Below, piece by piece: positions 22,358-30,494 of a stretch of 34,771 bases of DNA (the first letter of the stretch is position 1; every line of letters begins with the position of its first letter). The stretch comes from Candidatus Woesearchaeota archaeon (GTDB lineage: Archaea; Nanobdellota; Nanobdellia; Woesearchaeales; WJIZ01), in assembly GCA_018221205.1 (NCBI GenBank), contig JAAOYF010000034.1, forward strand, positions 1 to 34,771, given 5' to 3'. Made by a program: the position numbers and the translations under genes. Below the pieces are notes generated by a model. That model saw nothing but the letters and a program-made list of their open reading frames with translations, had not been told where the DNA came from and did not search any database.

Positions 22358-24488
22358 AAAAGAGGAGTACAAAGACTTATTAGATAAATATAAATCCAAA
22401 CTTTCTCAGGAATTAGAAGGCCACGTAGAAGAAGCCATTCCCCAGACAAGGGAGTATACTCAATTCAGGCAGGAGATTCTTCCTCCTCATATGAATGCAT
22501 ATGAGAAAGCATGCCAGTTTGCAGGAAAGATCCTTAATCTCAAGCCGGATAAGAAAAAAGCACCCTTGTTGCAGGAAGCTATAGAATCCGCTCATCTTAA
22601 TATCACCCCCATAGGGGCAGTTTCCTTTGGTATTCTTGTCCCTCTTCTCCTGATAGTGATTGGCAGCATAGTCGCTTTTGCTTTTCTCCAATCATTGATG
22701 TTTGTCATGATAGTCCTTATTCTCGGAGTAATCATGATCAAACCCCTTTCGAATCTTCCCATCTACATCGCTTCGTACTGGCGTTTGAAAGCTTCCAATC
22801 AGATGGTACTCTGCATTTTCTATGTGGTAACATATATGCGTCATACCTCTAATATTGAAAAAGCCATCCAGTTCGCATCAGAGCATCTCTCTCCTCCTCT
22901 TTCATTGGACATGAGAAAGATCGTCTGGGATGTCGAGACAGAGAAATATGATACACTGAAGCAATCATTGGATATCTACCTGAATTCATGGAGAAAATAC
23001 AATGTCGAATTTGTCGAGGCATTCCATTTGGTAGAATCTTCTTTGTTGGAAGGCGATGAGACAAGAAGATTGGGTGCACTAGACCGTGCCTTGGATGTCA
23101 TCCTGGAAGAGACATATGAAAAGATGCTGCATTATGCCCATCATCTGAAATCCCCTATCACCATGCTCCATATGCTCGGTATAATCCTCCCCATCCTAGG
23201 ATTAGTCATCCTTCCCTTGGTTGTTTCTTTTATGGAAGGGGTGAGCTGGCTCCATCTGTTCTTCTTCTACAACATCATCATTCCAGTAGCAGTCTATTCA
23301 TTAGGCCGTTCAATCCTGACTAAGCGTCCTACTGGCTATGGAGATACAGATATCTCTGAAGAGATCCCTTCATTGAAGAAATTCAAGAACGTCATGGTAA
23401 GATTCGGAAAGAACATCGTACCCATCAACCCCATCATCTTCGCCATCATCATCGGAGGCATCATCCTCCTGATAGGTCTCTCCCCCATCATTATACACTC
23501 TCTCTCTCCAGCATTTGAATTTCCCGCCGATCCAGATGCCTCGTTCCATCTGATGGAATATCAGGAGGATACTGATGGAAACCTCGTAGGCCCCTTTGGT
23601 CTCGGAGCGTCAATATTGAGTCTATTCGTCACATTGGCATTCGGTCTTGGCTTTGGTCTGTTCTTCAGGTTGAGGTCAAAGAACCTCATCAAGATAAGAC
23701 GGAAGACAAAGAAGCTCGAGGACGAATTTGCCTCTGCATTGTTTCAATTAGGGAACCGATTAGGAGATAACATACCTGCAGAGCTGGCTTTTTCGACAGT
23801 TGCAGAGTATATGCAAGATACTGCTTCTGGAAAATTCTTCAGTTTGGTAAGTATCAACATAAGAAAGCTCGGCATGAGCGTCCAGCAGGCCATTTTCTCC
23901 CCGAAATATGGGGCTATCCGCTATTTCCCCTCTAAAATCATCGAAAGCTCCATGAAAGTGCTCGTAGAGTCAGTAAAGAAAGGTCCAAGGATAGCAGCAC
24001 AGTCCCTCACCAATATGGCACGCTACATCAAGGAGATCCATAGGGTCAACGAACGCTTGAAAGACCTCATGGCTGATATTGTTTCATCGATGAATTCTCA
24101 GATCAAGTTCCTCACACCAGCAATATCCGGCATAGTGGTAGGGATAACCTCTATGATCACCTTCATCTTGGCAAGGCTCTCGACCCAGCTGGCGAAATTA
24201 GGACAGGGGTCTGAACTCGGAACCTCCACTTTGGGTGTAGCGACCATCTTCGGATTAGGCATCCCTACTTACTTCTTCCAGATTGTCGTCGGATTATACG
24301 TCGTGCAGATCATCTATATCCTGACCATTATGTCCAACGGCATCGAGAATGGGTCTGACAAGCTGAATGAGCGCTATCAGGTAGGCGTCAACATCATGAA
24401 GAGCACCATTCTATATTGTTTCATAGCGCTGTTCGTGATGATCCTCTTCAACTTCATCGCCTCTAATATCATCTCAAGTTCTCTGTAA
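22344..24488 (+). CDS. Double-domain GspF/TadC-type pilus platform protein (operon A)
   Basis: 714 residues. Two copies of the type II secretion F module are present: residues about 135-315 (YIASYWRLKASNQMVLCIFY and following, with the TYMRHTSNIEKAI motif) and about 450-640 (LEDEFASALFQLGNRLGD, then the SVKKGPRIAAQSL motif), each followed by membrane segments. Other hydrophobic segments lie at about 90-145, 285-330, 375-395, 430-450 and 600-714. This ArlJ/TadC-like protein forms the inner-membrane platform on which the ATPase acts. Two modules in one chain is typical of archaeal ArlJ-like proteins, whereas operon B has two separate single-module proteins. It starts 27 bp after the ATPase gene. 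Confidence 0.88.
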   Translation: MTKIKKEEYKDLLDKYKSKLSQELEGHVEEAIPQTREYTQFRQEILPPHMNAYEKACQFAGKILNLKPDKKKAPLLQEAIESAHLNITPIGAVSFGILVPLLLIVIGSIVAFAFLQSLMFVMIVLILGVIMIKPLSNLPIYIASYWRLKASNQMVLCIFYVVTYMRHTSNIEKAIQFASEHLSPPLSLDMRKIVWDVETEKYDTLKQSLDIYLNSWRKYNVEFVEAFHLVESSLLEGDETRRLGALDRALDVILEETYEKMLHYAHHLKSPITMLHMLGIILPILGLVILPLVVSFMEGVSWLHLFFFYNIIIPVAVYSLGRSILTKRPTGYGDTDISEEIPSLKKFKNVMVRFGKNIVPINPIIFAIIIGGIILLIGLSPIIIHSLSPAFEFPADPDASFHLMEYQEDTDGNLVGPFGLGASILSLFVTLAFGLGFGLFFRLRSKNLIKIRRKTKKLEDEFASALFQLGNRLGDNIPAELAFSTVAEYMQDTASGKFFSLVSINIRKLGMSVQQAIFSPKYGAIRYFPSKIIESSMKVLVESVKKGPRIAAQSLTNMARYIKEIHRVNERLKDLMADIVSSMNSQIKFLTPAISGIVVGITSMITFILARLSTQLAKLGQGSELGTSTLGVATIFGLGIPTYFFQIVVGLYVVQIIYILTIMSNGIENGSDKLNERYQVGVNIMKSTILYCFIALFVMILFNFIASNIISSSL

Positions 24489-24516
24489 CCGAGAAGGATA
24501 ATCTCAAGAAAAAAAG

Positions 24517-24644
24517 TGGGGACGCCGTGATTTGAACACGGGACACCTAGATCTCTACTCATCATAGGCAAAGGCCTCTGCAGATCTAGTGCAGATATGC
24601 CTGGAACTTCAGTCTAGTGCTCTCCCAGGCTGAGCTACGTCCCC
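24517..24644 (-). tRNA. tRNA-Phe (anticodon GAA) with 54-nt intron
   Basis: The acceptor stem GGGGACG/CGTCCCC (24644-24638 with 24524-24518), D arm GCTC/GAGC with AGCCTGGGA loop, anticodon stem CTAGA/TCTAG and T arm CCGTG/CACGG all pair. The mature tRNA would be 74 nt with A73 and no encoded CCA. The anticodon loop is CTGAAGA, giving GAA with G37, as expected for a wyosine-type tRNA-Phe. The intron lies at the canonical archaeal position 37/38, at about 24553-24606; the ends are ambiguous by one or two bases. It contains the hairpin CTGCA/TGCAG. A minus-strand TATA-like element at 24670-24677 is about 29 nt upstream. Confidence 0.93.
24553..24606 (-). other. Intron of tRNA-Phe
   Basis: 54 nt between G37 and A38. 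It can fold with AGGCA/TGCCT as an outer helix and CTGCA/TGCAG (7-nt loop) as an inner helix, leaving short unpaired stretches next to the splice sites as in a bulge-helix-bulge, although a canonical 4-bp central helix is not clear by eye. An 8-nt sequence of the intron (24585-24592) repeats 24613-24620 in the 5' exon, at the start of the anticodon stem. Confidence 0.8.
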
Positions 24645-24669
24645 AGAGAATATTTCGAAGTAAATTACT

Positions 24670-24677
24670 CTTTAAAT
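24670..24677 (-). promoter_or_regulatory. TATA-like element of tRNA-Phe
   Basis: The minus strand reads ATTTAAAG here, centred about 29 nt before the first tRNA base at 24644. It falls in the 39-bp gap between the tRNA and the ssb stop codon. Confidence 0.35.
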
Positions 24678-24683
24678 GACTTT

Positions 24684-25133
24684 CTATTCAGAATCAATCT
24701 TTTCATCGATCTCTTCGATCACTTCTTCCTCGACTTCCTCATCTGCCGTGACAGCATCTTCACCTTCTTCTTTTTTGCTGCCATCAAGGATTTCAGTCTC
24801 TTCTGCTTCATCTTTAGTGACAGATGCTTCAGGACTGGCCTCAGCACTCTCGACAACCTCCATCTTTCCGAATTTTCCTGTGGAAAGCTGCAGTTCTCCC
24901 TGCCACTCGCTTACCCATCCATTCTCTATCTTGATCGTATCACCTACTTTCACTTTGTCGATATCCTCGTTCCAAAGGGTGATGGTGATGGTGCCAGTAT
25001 CATCTTTAGCTTTAGCGTTGCATACTCTTCCGGATTTGCCGAATTTCTCGAATTCCCGAGGTTCGTCTTTAGAAACTATCTCTAGTGTGATGTCTATCTT
25101 CCCCTGCCGTGCTTGTAAGTCTTTGACTGCCAT
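24684..25133 (-). CDS. ssb: Single-domain OB-fold ssDNA-binding protein (RPA/SSB-like)
   Basis: 149 residues. A single OB fold (about 10-95) with the archaeal SSB pattern: GRVCNAKAKDDTGTITITLW, then VKVGDTIKIENGWVSEWQGE and LQLSTGKFGKMEVV. From about residue 98 the protein is a highly acidic Glu/Asp/Thr/Ser tail, typical of a partner-binding tail. It binds single-stranded DNA in replication and repair. This form (one OB fold plus acidic tail, no zinc finger) resembles Sulfolobus-type SSB rather than multi-OB euryarchaeal RPA. A TATA box at 25153-25163 lies 26 nt before the ATG. Confidence 0.88.
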   Translation of the reverse strand: MAVKDLQARQGKIDITLEIVSKDEPREFEKFGKSGRVCNAKAKDDTGTITITLWNEDIDKVKVGDTIKIENGWVSEWQGELQLSTGKFGKMEVVESAEASPEASVTKDEAEETEILDGSKKEEGEDAVTADEEVEEEVIEEIDEKIDSE

Positions 25134-25137
25134 CCCC

Positions 25138-25896
25138 CTAAGAAGTTCCCCGCTTTTTATAAACCTTTCCCACAGGTTTAGAAATTTTCCAGAGTAAATT
25201 AAACTGTTTTCTGTAGGAATCTGCCAAATTCTCGTTTTTTATGATAATAGTATATTTTGGATTTCCCCAGATGATTATTGCCAATTTATCGCCATACACA
25301 TAGATAGGAGTCGGATTGAAATACTCCCCAGAGATCCATTTATACGACGTCTGTTTGCCTTCTACAAAATGAGTATCACCCTCTTTTATCAATATCCGCT
25401 CTCTGCATTGTAGTTTCCGTAATTTGTTGAGATATTGCGATAAGGCAATGCGCTCATCTTCCAAAAATTTCCTTTCCTCTACACCACTGATCAATACTTC
25501 CCCTTTTTTCTTTGAAAATACTTTTAAAATATCTCGACACAGACTCTGAAATATCTCCTTTCCCTTGAATACCTCCACTAAAGTATCTTCTCGAGGCATC
25601 GTTGATAAGGCAACCAATTCTGGTAACAGAGTCCTGAATTTTTCTTCCTTTTCTTTGATATAATCCAATATTTTGCCAGGTCTTATTCCTTGGAAATGCT
25701 TCTTACTACTTTTGATCACAAAACTTACGAATCCCTTCTCCAATAATCTATCCAAGGCATCATAGACAGCCTGTCTGTGCAGGCCAGACTTCTCAGCAAC
25801 AATGTTAACAGTTACAGATCCACTCTTCAATAAGGTGAGATACACCTCAATTTCATTGTTGGTGAGTCCCAGTTCCTTCAATATCTCTTTATCCAT
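25138..25896 (-). CDS. TrmB-family transcriptional regulator
   Basis: 252 residues from the ATG at 25896. TrmB regulators combine an N-terminal winged helix with a C-terminal PLD-like ligand region. The winged helix is seen in LGLTNNEIEVYLTLLKSG, VAEKSGLHRQAVYDALDRL, then LLEKGFVSFVIKSSKKHFQG, followed by a dimerisation helix (DYIKEKEEKFRTLLPEL). The C-terminal region is shorter than in sugar-sensing TrmB. The start is decided by a TATA box at 25919-25927, 27 nt upstream; the frame extends 58 codons further, but over the promoter. It is divergent from the GNAT-like gene, with a small palindrome between, so that gene is its likely target. Effector unknown. Confidence 0.88.
   Translation of the reverse strand: MDKEILKELGLTNNEIEVYLTLLKSGSVTVNIVAEKSGLHRQAVYDALDRLLEKGFVSFVIKSSKKHFQGIRPGKILDYIKEKEEKFRTLLPELVALSTMPREDTLVEVFKGKEIFQSLCRDILKVFSKKKGEVLISGVEERKFLEDERIALSQYLNKLRKLQCRERILIKEGDTHFVEGKQTSYKWISGEYFNPTPIYVYGDKLAIIIWGNPKYTIIIKNENLADSYRKQFNLLWKISKPVGKVYKKRGTS
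25153..25163 (-). promoter_or_regulatory. TATA box of ssb, inside the end of the TrmB gene
   Basis: The minus strand reads TTTATAAAAAG here, centred 26 nt before the ssb ATG at 25133. The element lies within the last codons of the TrmB coding region, showing how tightly the genes are packed. Confidence 0.5.
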
Positions 25897-25918
25897 AAGG
25901 TAGAGGAGCATAGTGAGG

Positions 25919-25962
25919 AATATAAAGTTTTCGTAAAAACTTTTACTACAAATGTTTATAAT
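25919..25962. promoter_or_regulatory. Divergent TrmB/GNAT promoter region with palindromic operator candidate
   Basis: The minus-strand TATA box is at 25919-25927 and the plus-strand one TTTATAAT is at 25955-25962. Between them GTAAAA-AC-TTTTAC (25933-25946) is a perfect 6+2+6 palindrome, placed so that one bound TrmB dimer could block both promoters. For the plus gene, GTGAT (25986-25990) before ATG 25994 fits the anti-Shine-Dalgarno. Confidence 0.5.
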
Positions 25963-25993
25963 GGGATATCCGATACTCTCAAAAAGTGATAAA

Positions 25994-27106
25994 ATGACGA
26001 AAACGAAAAGGGAAGTAGTGGAAAATTTCCTTTTGCAGAAATATAAAGATGTAATTAAGCCACTTCGCACACCTCATAAAGAGATTATTCATCCGTTCAA
26101 AGATGGAAGTTTTGGAGTGAGCATATCAGCGTATGCTATGTATGCCAACGGCTGGAACCCCCGAGGAACAAGTTCCTATTTTGGAGGATTATTGTACCAT
26201 GACGAAGAAACAATCTTTGCTATCGGATATTATAGAAAAAAATCAGATCCAGAAGATGATGATGGATATCTCTTTATTGTTGGCCCAAGAGGAGAAGAAT
26301 CAACTAAAAGGGTGGATGAGCTATCGTCTTTACTACTAGAATCCGATGTTCCATGTAAAGGGGTGTATGTACGATTCTTGACCGTAGAGCAATATGGTAA
26401 TTTATTGCAGCAGGGGTTTCTTCCAGCAAAAGAATCTCCCTGGCATCCAGAATCAGCAGAGGAAGATGAACAATATGGCAATGCATTGGTTTCGCTTGAC
26501 TCTTTACTAGAATTAAACGGAGACGAATTGCTCATCCGACCAGAACATCCTGATTTACGGAGACAATATAATAGGTTCGCCAACTTTCTTGAGAGGAATA
26601 TGATAGAGTACACATTCGAAAACGATCCATTGCCGGGATTCTTCCATAATACGATCACAAGATGGTATGATTTGGTGAAAGATCATTTTAAGTGGCTTAC
26701 AAAAGAGGAAAAGGAATTTGGATCATATCCCGAAGATTACAAAAATCTTATGTATGTTACGCGACACGTCGAAAATGGGTTTAGTTTGTTGGGACGTTTA
26801 AGAGATAGGCCAGTCTCTGTGTTCGTAGGGGAACCATTATCCGATACGCGAATAGGGCTATATGCTTCAATCAGTTTAAGAGATGTTGAGGACTTAGTTA
26901 GAAGAGCTGGATTGTTTCCAGATAGAACCATGGGAATTACTGCTCTGCCGACATTTGCCTTGGTTGAATTATTCAAATTACTGAAAAAGGAGGGCTTCAC
27001 GGAAGTCCATTTAGGCGGTTCTGAAACAGCAGCTATGAATAAATATAAAAGAAGATTAGGAGCAAAGAATATGCCGAGCTATTGGGCAGTAAAATTAAGA
27101 AATTAA
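25994..27106 (+). CDS. GNAT/FemAB-like acyltransferase-fold protein of unknown function
   Basis: 370 residues from the ATG at 25994. In-frame ATGs at 25952 and 25961 lie on the promoter side and are less likely; GTGAT 4 nt before the ATG supports the choice. The C-terminal ~100 residues, RPVSVFVGEPL, GLYASISLRDVEDLVRRAGL, FALVELFKLLKKEGFTEVHLGG and then MNKYKRRLGAKNMPSYW, follow the late GNAT-fold pattern in FemAB- and DUF2156-like transferases (strand, helix, Gly-Gly, K-x-x-G). The N-terminal 200 residues may be another GNAT-like half. Substrate and cofactor unknown. Transcribed divergently from the TrmB regulator, which probably controls it. It overlaps the stop of the KaiC-like gene by 4 bp. 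Confidence 0.7.
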   Translation: MTKTKREVVENFLLQKYKDVIKPLRTPHKEIIHPFKDGSFGVSISAYAMYANGWNPRGTSSYFGGLLYHDEETIFAIGYYRKKSDPEDDDGYLFIVGPRGEESTKRVDELSSLLLESDVPCKGVYVRFLTVEQYGNLLQQGFLPAKESPWHPESAEEDEQYGNALVSLDSLLELNGDELLIRPEHPDLRRQYNRFANFLERNMIEYTFENDPLPGFFHNTITRWYDLVKDHFKWLTKEEKEFGSYPEDYKNLMYVTRHVENGFSLLGRLRDRPVSVFVGEPLSDTRIGLYASISLRDVEDLVRRAGLFPDRTMGITALPTFALVELFKLLKKEGFTEVHLGGSETAAMNKYKRRLGAKNMPSYWAVKLRN

Positions 27107-27915
27107 ACCAACGGTATCTTACCGCCATAAAGCGCTTTAAACTTCTTCCCATCAAATTCAAGAGTGAAGATATCGTTGTTGCAAGACGTGCTTCTCATCT
27201 TAATAACACTGATCTCTCGAGTAACTTTTCGATTCCTTTCAGTAAGCTGCAGATGTATGATGCCATCGGCCAGATAACTCTCGATATCCAGCCGGGTATA
27301 GGAGTTGTCTGCACTTTCCTCTGAGATGATAAAAGCTGAGATGCCCAAATCGCGTAAATATTCAAACAGATAGAAGATGTCGCTTCTCGGATCTTCCATC
27401 TTAGTCAATGAATAGAGGGCAGTGAGTGAGTCGATGATGATTATATCACAAAGGTCTTTCTGGACAAGGGTCTGTGCCATGGTCAATATGCTGGTGATCA
27501 TGCCTGGTCCGAATTCATATTCATTTTTTACCTTCCCTTTTACTTTTTTCCGCAATTCTTTCCTTATGCTGCCGAAATCAATAAGGGTTAATTTGTTCGG
27601 ATCACCACTTTTCAGTCTGCTCAGTCCCTTGATGACATCATTTGCATCATTGAGGACTTCGATATTTATCTTCGATATGTCAAATCCAAGACTGACGACC
27701 TGACGCAGCAAGCTCAAAGAGCTCTGTTCGATCGAGATATAGACACCTTTCTTTCCACTCAATATCTCATTATAGAGGATATTGAAACAGAGACTGCTCT
27801 TCATCGTTCCTGCGCTGCCATGGATGATGACAATATTCTCAGCAGGGATGCCTCCGCCTAACGCATGATCAAAACCGTCGATATAGGACTCTACAACATT
27901 GCGTTTCGCCATCAT
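27103..27915 (-). CDS. KaiC/RAD55-like RecA-superfamily ATPase
   Basis: 270 residues. A KaiC-type single domain: opening DGFDHALGGGIPAENIVIIHG, Walker A GSAGTMKSS (about 32-40), then SGKKGVYISIEQSSLSLLRQ, Walker B-like DIIIIDSLTALYSL (about 159-172), and late strands with TREISVIKMRS and FTLEFDGKKF. Such proteins are common archaeal regulators; some partner with archaellum or pilus motors (ArlH is of this family). Its ATG overlaps the stop of the small HTH gene as ATGA. It lies downstream of pilus operon B but has its own promoter with the HTH gene. An ArlH-like role is possible but not shown. Confidence 0.88.
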   Translation of the reverse strand: MMAKRNVVESYIDGFDHALGGGIPAENIVIIHGSAGTMKSSLCFNILYNEILSGKKGVYISIEQSSLSLLRQVVSLGFDISKINIEVLNDANDVIKGLSRLKSGDPNKLTLIDFGSIRKELRKKVKGKVKNEYEFGPGMITSILTMAQTLVQKDLCDIIIIDSLTALYSLTKMEDPRSDIFYLFEYLRDLGISAFIISEESADNSYTRLDIESYLADGIIHLQLTERNRKVTREISVIKMRSTSCNNDIFTLEFDGKKFKALYGGKIPLV

Positions 27916-28124
27916 TTCACCTTCTGCTTCTTAGAGATCAGCCTCAGATTGAAAAAATTCAATTTCAGGTTCAATATACCATGTTTCTCCAAGAAATCAG
28001 CCCATTCCTCGATCTGTCTTTCCTTCAGGCCAAGGATCTTTGCTGCTTCTTTAGCAGATATCTTTCCCTTTGTATCCACTAACGAAATTAATCTGTCAGC
28101 TTCAGTCTGGATTATTGGGCTCAT
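27912..28124 (-). CDS. Small helix-turn-helix protein
   Basis: 70 residues. The segment ISAKEAAKILGLKERQIEEW followed by ADFLEKHGIL is a clear helix-turn-helix or winged-helix core; the C-terminus is basic (LISKKQKVK). It starts 26-28 nt from a TATA-like TTTTAAAT (28149-28156) that overlaps the upstream gene's stop codon, so the transcript is separate and leaderless. Overlaps the KaiC-like gene by 4 bp, so the two likely work together, perhaps as regulator and switch. Target unknown. Confidence 0.78.
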   Translation of the reverse strand: MSPIIQTEADRLISLVDTKGKISAKEAAKILGLKERQIEEWADFLEKHGILNLKLNFFNLRLISKKQKVK

Positions 28125-28148
28125 GCTTTTCTATTCCATTACCTACAC

Positions 28149-28156
28149 TTTTAAAT
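28149..28156 (-). promoter_or_regulatory. TATA-like box of the HTH-KaiC operon, overlapping the upstream stop codon
   Basis: The minus strand reads ATTTAAAA here, about 28 nt upstream of the ATG at 28124. The upstream gene's stop codon occupies 28151-28153, so promoter and coding end are fused. Confidence 0.45.
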
Positions 28157-28651
28157 CTTTTGTAATTCAGGCTTTCCCTCAGGAGTGATGATTTTCATGA
28201 TTTTGTTGACTTTCTCTTCTTCCTGCTTCATCATCTCATTTATCTTGATCATGTTCTCCACACTGATCTCAACTAAGAGGTGATAGAGCAGCCTGATGAA
28301 GTCCCGTACAAGGTCGACGAGCATTCCTTCATTGGGGAATCCAGAGTTATGCAGAACTCTTTCGATGAAATCTTTGTGTTCTGCATCCAGTTCTTGGCTT
28401 ATCTTCTCTCCCAGATCATGGAGAAAGTGTTCTTCTTCATCCCACGCGTTGAGCCCGATGAACTGATAATGTTCGTCTAAAGCTTTAAGCTGCATCCTGA
28501 TAAGGCTTCTGAGGTTCTCAAGGACCAACCCACGTAATTGGAATTTTCTCTGTTCAAATATCCTCTGTTTGAGTTTACATACCTTCTTTAAAGCATACAG
28601 CTCTTTCATCTCTTCGTACAGCTGCCCATTCCACACTCCTTCGATGACCAT
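28151..28651 (-). CDS. Helical protein of unknown function in pilus operon B
   Basis: 166 residues, almost entirely helical with many charged residues (MKELYALKKVCKLKQRIFEQ, GEKISQELDAEHKDFIERV, then EISVENMIKINEMMKQEEEK). No signal peptide, membrane segment or known motif. It starts one base after the stop of the second GspF-type gene, so it belongs to pilus operon B. Probably a cytoplasmic accessory of the pilus machine; I recognise no family. Confidence 0.7.
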   Translation of the reverse strand: MVIEGVWNGQLYEEMKELYALKKVCKLKQRIFEQRKFQLRGLVLENLRSLIRMQLKALDEHYQFIGLNAWDEEEHFLHDLGEKISQELDAEHKDFIERVLHNSGFPNEGMLVDLVRDFIRLLYHLLVEISVENMIKINEMMKQEEEKVNKIMKIITPEGKPELQKI

Positions 28652-28652
28652 C

Positions 28653-29675
28653 TTAAAACACCAGGAAGTTCTTGAATGCCACTTTCATGATAAGATATAC
28701 TGAGATGGCGATGATATAGAAGATAGGGATTTTCTTTAGGTCTTGCTTGACATTCCCGTATTTGACTATGCTCATCAGTAGGACAGATATGATACTGTTC
28801 GTTCCCACCATCAGATAGACGAAGAGGTCAAAATAGTACGTAAATTCCCTCTTCGATTCAACAGCATCGAACTGGAAAGGCATTTGAGATGCGCTCGCAC
28901 CGCTCATACTCTCGGTGATCGTGCCCCTGACAGTCTCGATCAACCCAGACATCTTCTGCGTCAAGGCAAACATCAGCGGGCTGATGATAAGGACAGTGAC
29001 AGTGATGAAGAGCATGTAGTTCTCGACCTCACTTGCAAGTTCTTTTCTGGTATTCCTGATAGTGGTGATATTCATGGAGATATCATCAAGCAGGGCAGCG
29101 ATATCCACTCCTGTCCTCAATCCTTCGTTCATATTGCTGATTACCCGCCGCAAGAGCGAAGAATCATATTTTGTGCTGAATTCTCTCAATGGCTCGGTAA
29201 GGTCGCCGGTGGCATACGTCTTTTTAGCAACTTCATTGATCTCCTCTGAAAGGATGCCGAATCTAGGCCTGTTCGCTTTCCAGAGCGATGTGTCTAAAGG
29301 CAGCCCTGCTCTATGGTTGGCCGAGACCAATCGCAAAAACTCAGGCAGGACCTCTTCCAACGTCGTTCTCCTCTTGAATTTTAAGTAGTCTAACGCAAAA
29401 AGGAAGAACAGCCATAAGAGCAGGAAGATGAGCACATAGCCAAGGGTGAACATGATCATAGTGATGATAAAGTAATAATACCAGATGACCTGGAACTTGA
29501 TCATCATCACATAGAAGAAGATAAGGAACGCAAGGTCGATGCCGCCGGCCACGAAATACAGCAGGAGATATACTTTCTGGACATCCATCTTTATTCCGGC
29601 GACGATCAGGTATTTTCGCAAGTGCCGAAACTGCTCGAGAAACGTATTGGTCCTTTTTGAGGCCTTCTTCTTCAT
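28653..29675 (-). CDS. GspF/TadC-type pilus platform protein (operon B, second)
   Basis: 340 residues. Paired membrane segments at about 27-60 and 62-92, then the type II secretion F domain (about 105-240, with TTLEEVLPEFLRLVSANHRA, then AGLPLDTSLWKA and FSTKYDSSLLRRVI), more segments at about 215-240 and two near 280-335. This is a TadC-like inner-membrane platform subunit. It overlaps the preceding GspF-type gene by ATGA, so the two single-module proteins are probably made together and form a heteromer, matching the two-module single chain of operon A. Transcribed after the ATPase gene of this operon. Confidence 0.87.
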   Translation of the reverse strand: MKKKASKRTNTFLEQFRHLRKYLIVAGIKMDVQKVYLLLYFVAGGIDLAFLIFFYVMMIKFQVIWYYYFIITMIMFTLGYVLIFLLLWLFFLFALDYLKFKRRTTLEEVLPEFLRLVSANHRAGLPLDTSLWKANRPRFGILSEEINEVAKKTYATGDLTEPLREFSTKYDSSLLRRVISNMNEGLRTGVDIAALLDDISMNITTIRNTRKELASEVENYMLFITVTVLIISPLMFALTQKMSGLIETVRGTITESMSGASASQMPFQFDAVESKREFTYYFDLFVYLMVGTNSIISVLLMSIVKYGNVKQDLKKIPIFYIIAISVYLIMKVAFKNFLVF

Positions 29676-30493
29676 GATTCCACTACCGGCCGGTTGCCAC
29701 CGCTCATCGCAAGGAACATGAGCTGCATAGTCGAGAACAATATCCAGAACCCGAGGATGATGCCCACGTTCATCGTCACACCGATGAAGATCAATGCTGC
29801 AGAGATCATCGCAAACCCTATGGTTGGCAGGATGATCGCGACGATCATATAGAACAACGAAAGGACATTCAGTTTCTTCCCATATTTCTTGAATTCAATC
29901 TTCTGGTTCTCAACTATCTCCTTCACGATTATTCCTAAAGTATGGGAGATGTCAGTTCCTGTCTGAAGATGGTTGATGATCTGCCACAACATGATTCTGA
30001 AGCTTTCAGAAGGCACCAGTTCCACAGCCTCATTCAATGACTCTTCCAGGGAGCTTCCCAGTTTGACTTTGATGACTACATCTCTAAGATATTTCCCGAT
30101 CTCATCAAAGTTCTTCACCAGATTCTGGAATGCATCGAAGATCGGCGCATTAGCTTTCAGATCCAGGACCAGGAACCGGATGGCAGAGGTGATCTCTGCG
30201 TCGATGTTCTTCCTTGAGCGGATGATCTTCACTTCAGGCGTCTTCAAAAAGAACATGAACAGGATGTAGAATCCCATAGGGATGGTGATGAGCATAAGCA
30301 GAAGGACGATATACGAACCGGTGTTTCGTGCGACCGATGCTAATATGAAGAAAATGATGATGTTCAGCCCCACAGCCATCATCATAGCGAGTTTTGCAGA
30401 GTTCTTGACAAAATCCTTATAATAGATATCCATGCGTGCTATTTTCAGATTCCTGATCAGCACTTCCTTGTCGAAAAAGAGATTTCGTCCCAT
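29672..30493 (-). CDS. GspF/TadC-type pilus platform protein (operon B, first)
   Basis: 273 residues with a single type II secretion F module (about 85-200; EITSAIRFLVLDLKANAPIF, LGSSLEESLNEAVEL and LQTGTDISHTLG) and membrane segments at about 38-55, 60-85, 207-230 and 235-258. It begins one base after the stop of the ATPase gene and ends overlapping the following GspF gene. It is the TadB/TadC-like half of a split ArlJ-type platform. Length is normal for a single-module protein. Confidence 0.87.
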   Translation of the reverse strand: MGRNLFFDKEVLIRNLKIARMDIYYKDFVKNSAKLAMMMAVGLNIIIFFILASVARNTGSYIVLLLMLITIPMGFYILFMFFLKTPEVKIIRSRKNIDAEITSAIRFLVLDLKANAPIFDAFQNLVKNFDEIGKYLRDVVIKVKLGSSLEESLNEAVELVPSESFRIMLWQIINHLQTGTDISHTLGIIVKEIVENQKIEFKKYGKKLNVLSLFYMIVAIILPTIGFAMISAALIFIGVTMNVGIILGFWILFSTMQLMFLAMSGGNRPVVES

Positions 30494-30494
30494 G

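Noticed and set aside
24489-24516. Encoded CCA end for tRNA-Phe
   Set aside because: The bases after A73 read C then T on the tRNA strand, so CCA is not encoded and must be added after transcription.
25897-26070. 58-residue N-terminal extension of the TrmB regulator
   Set aside because: It lies over both divergent promoters and contains a hydrophobic, non-family stretch; the TATA spacing supports ATG 25896.
28884-29388. Plus-strand frames inside the GspF gene of operon B
   Set aside because: Antisense shadows of a well-supported membrane protein gene, without promoter or domain.
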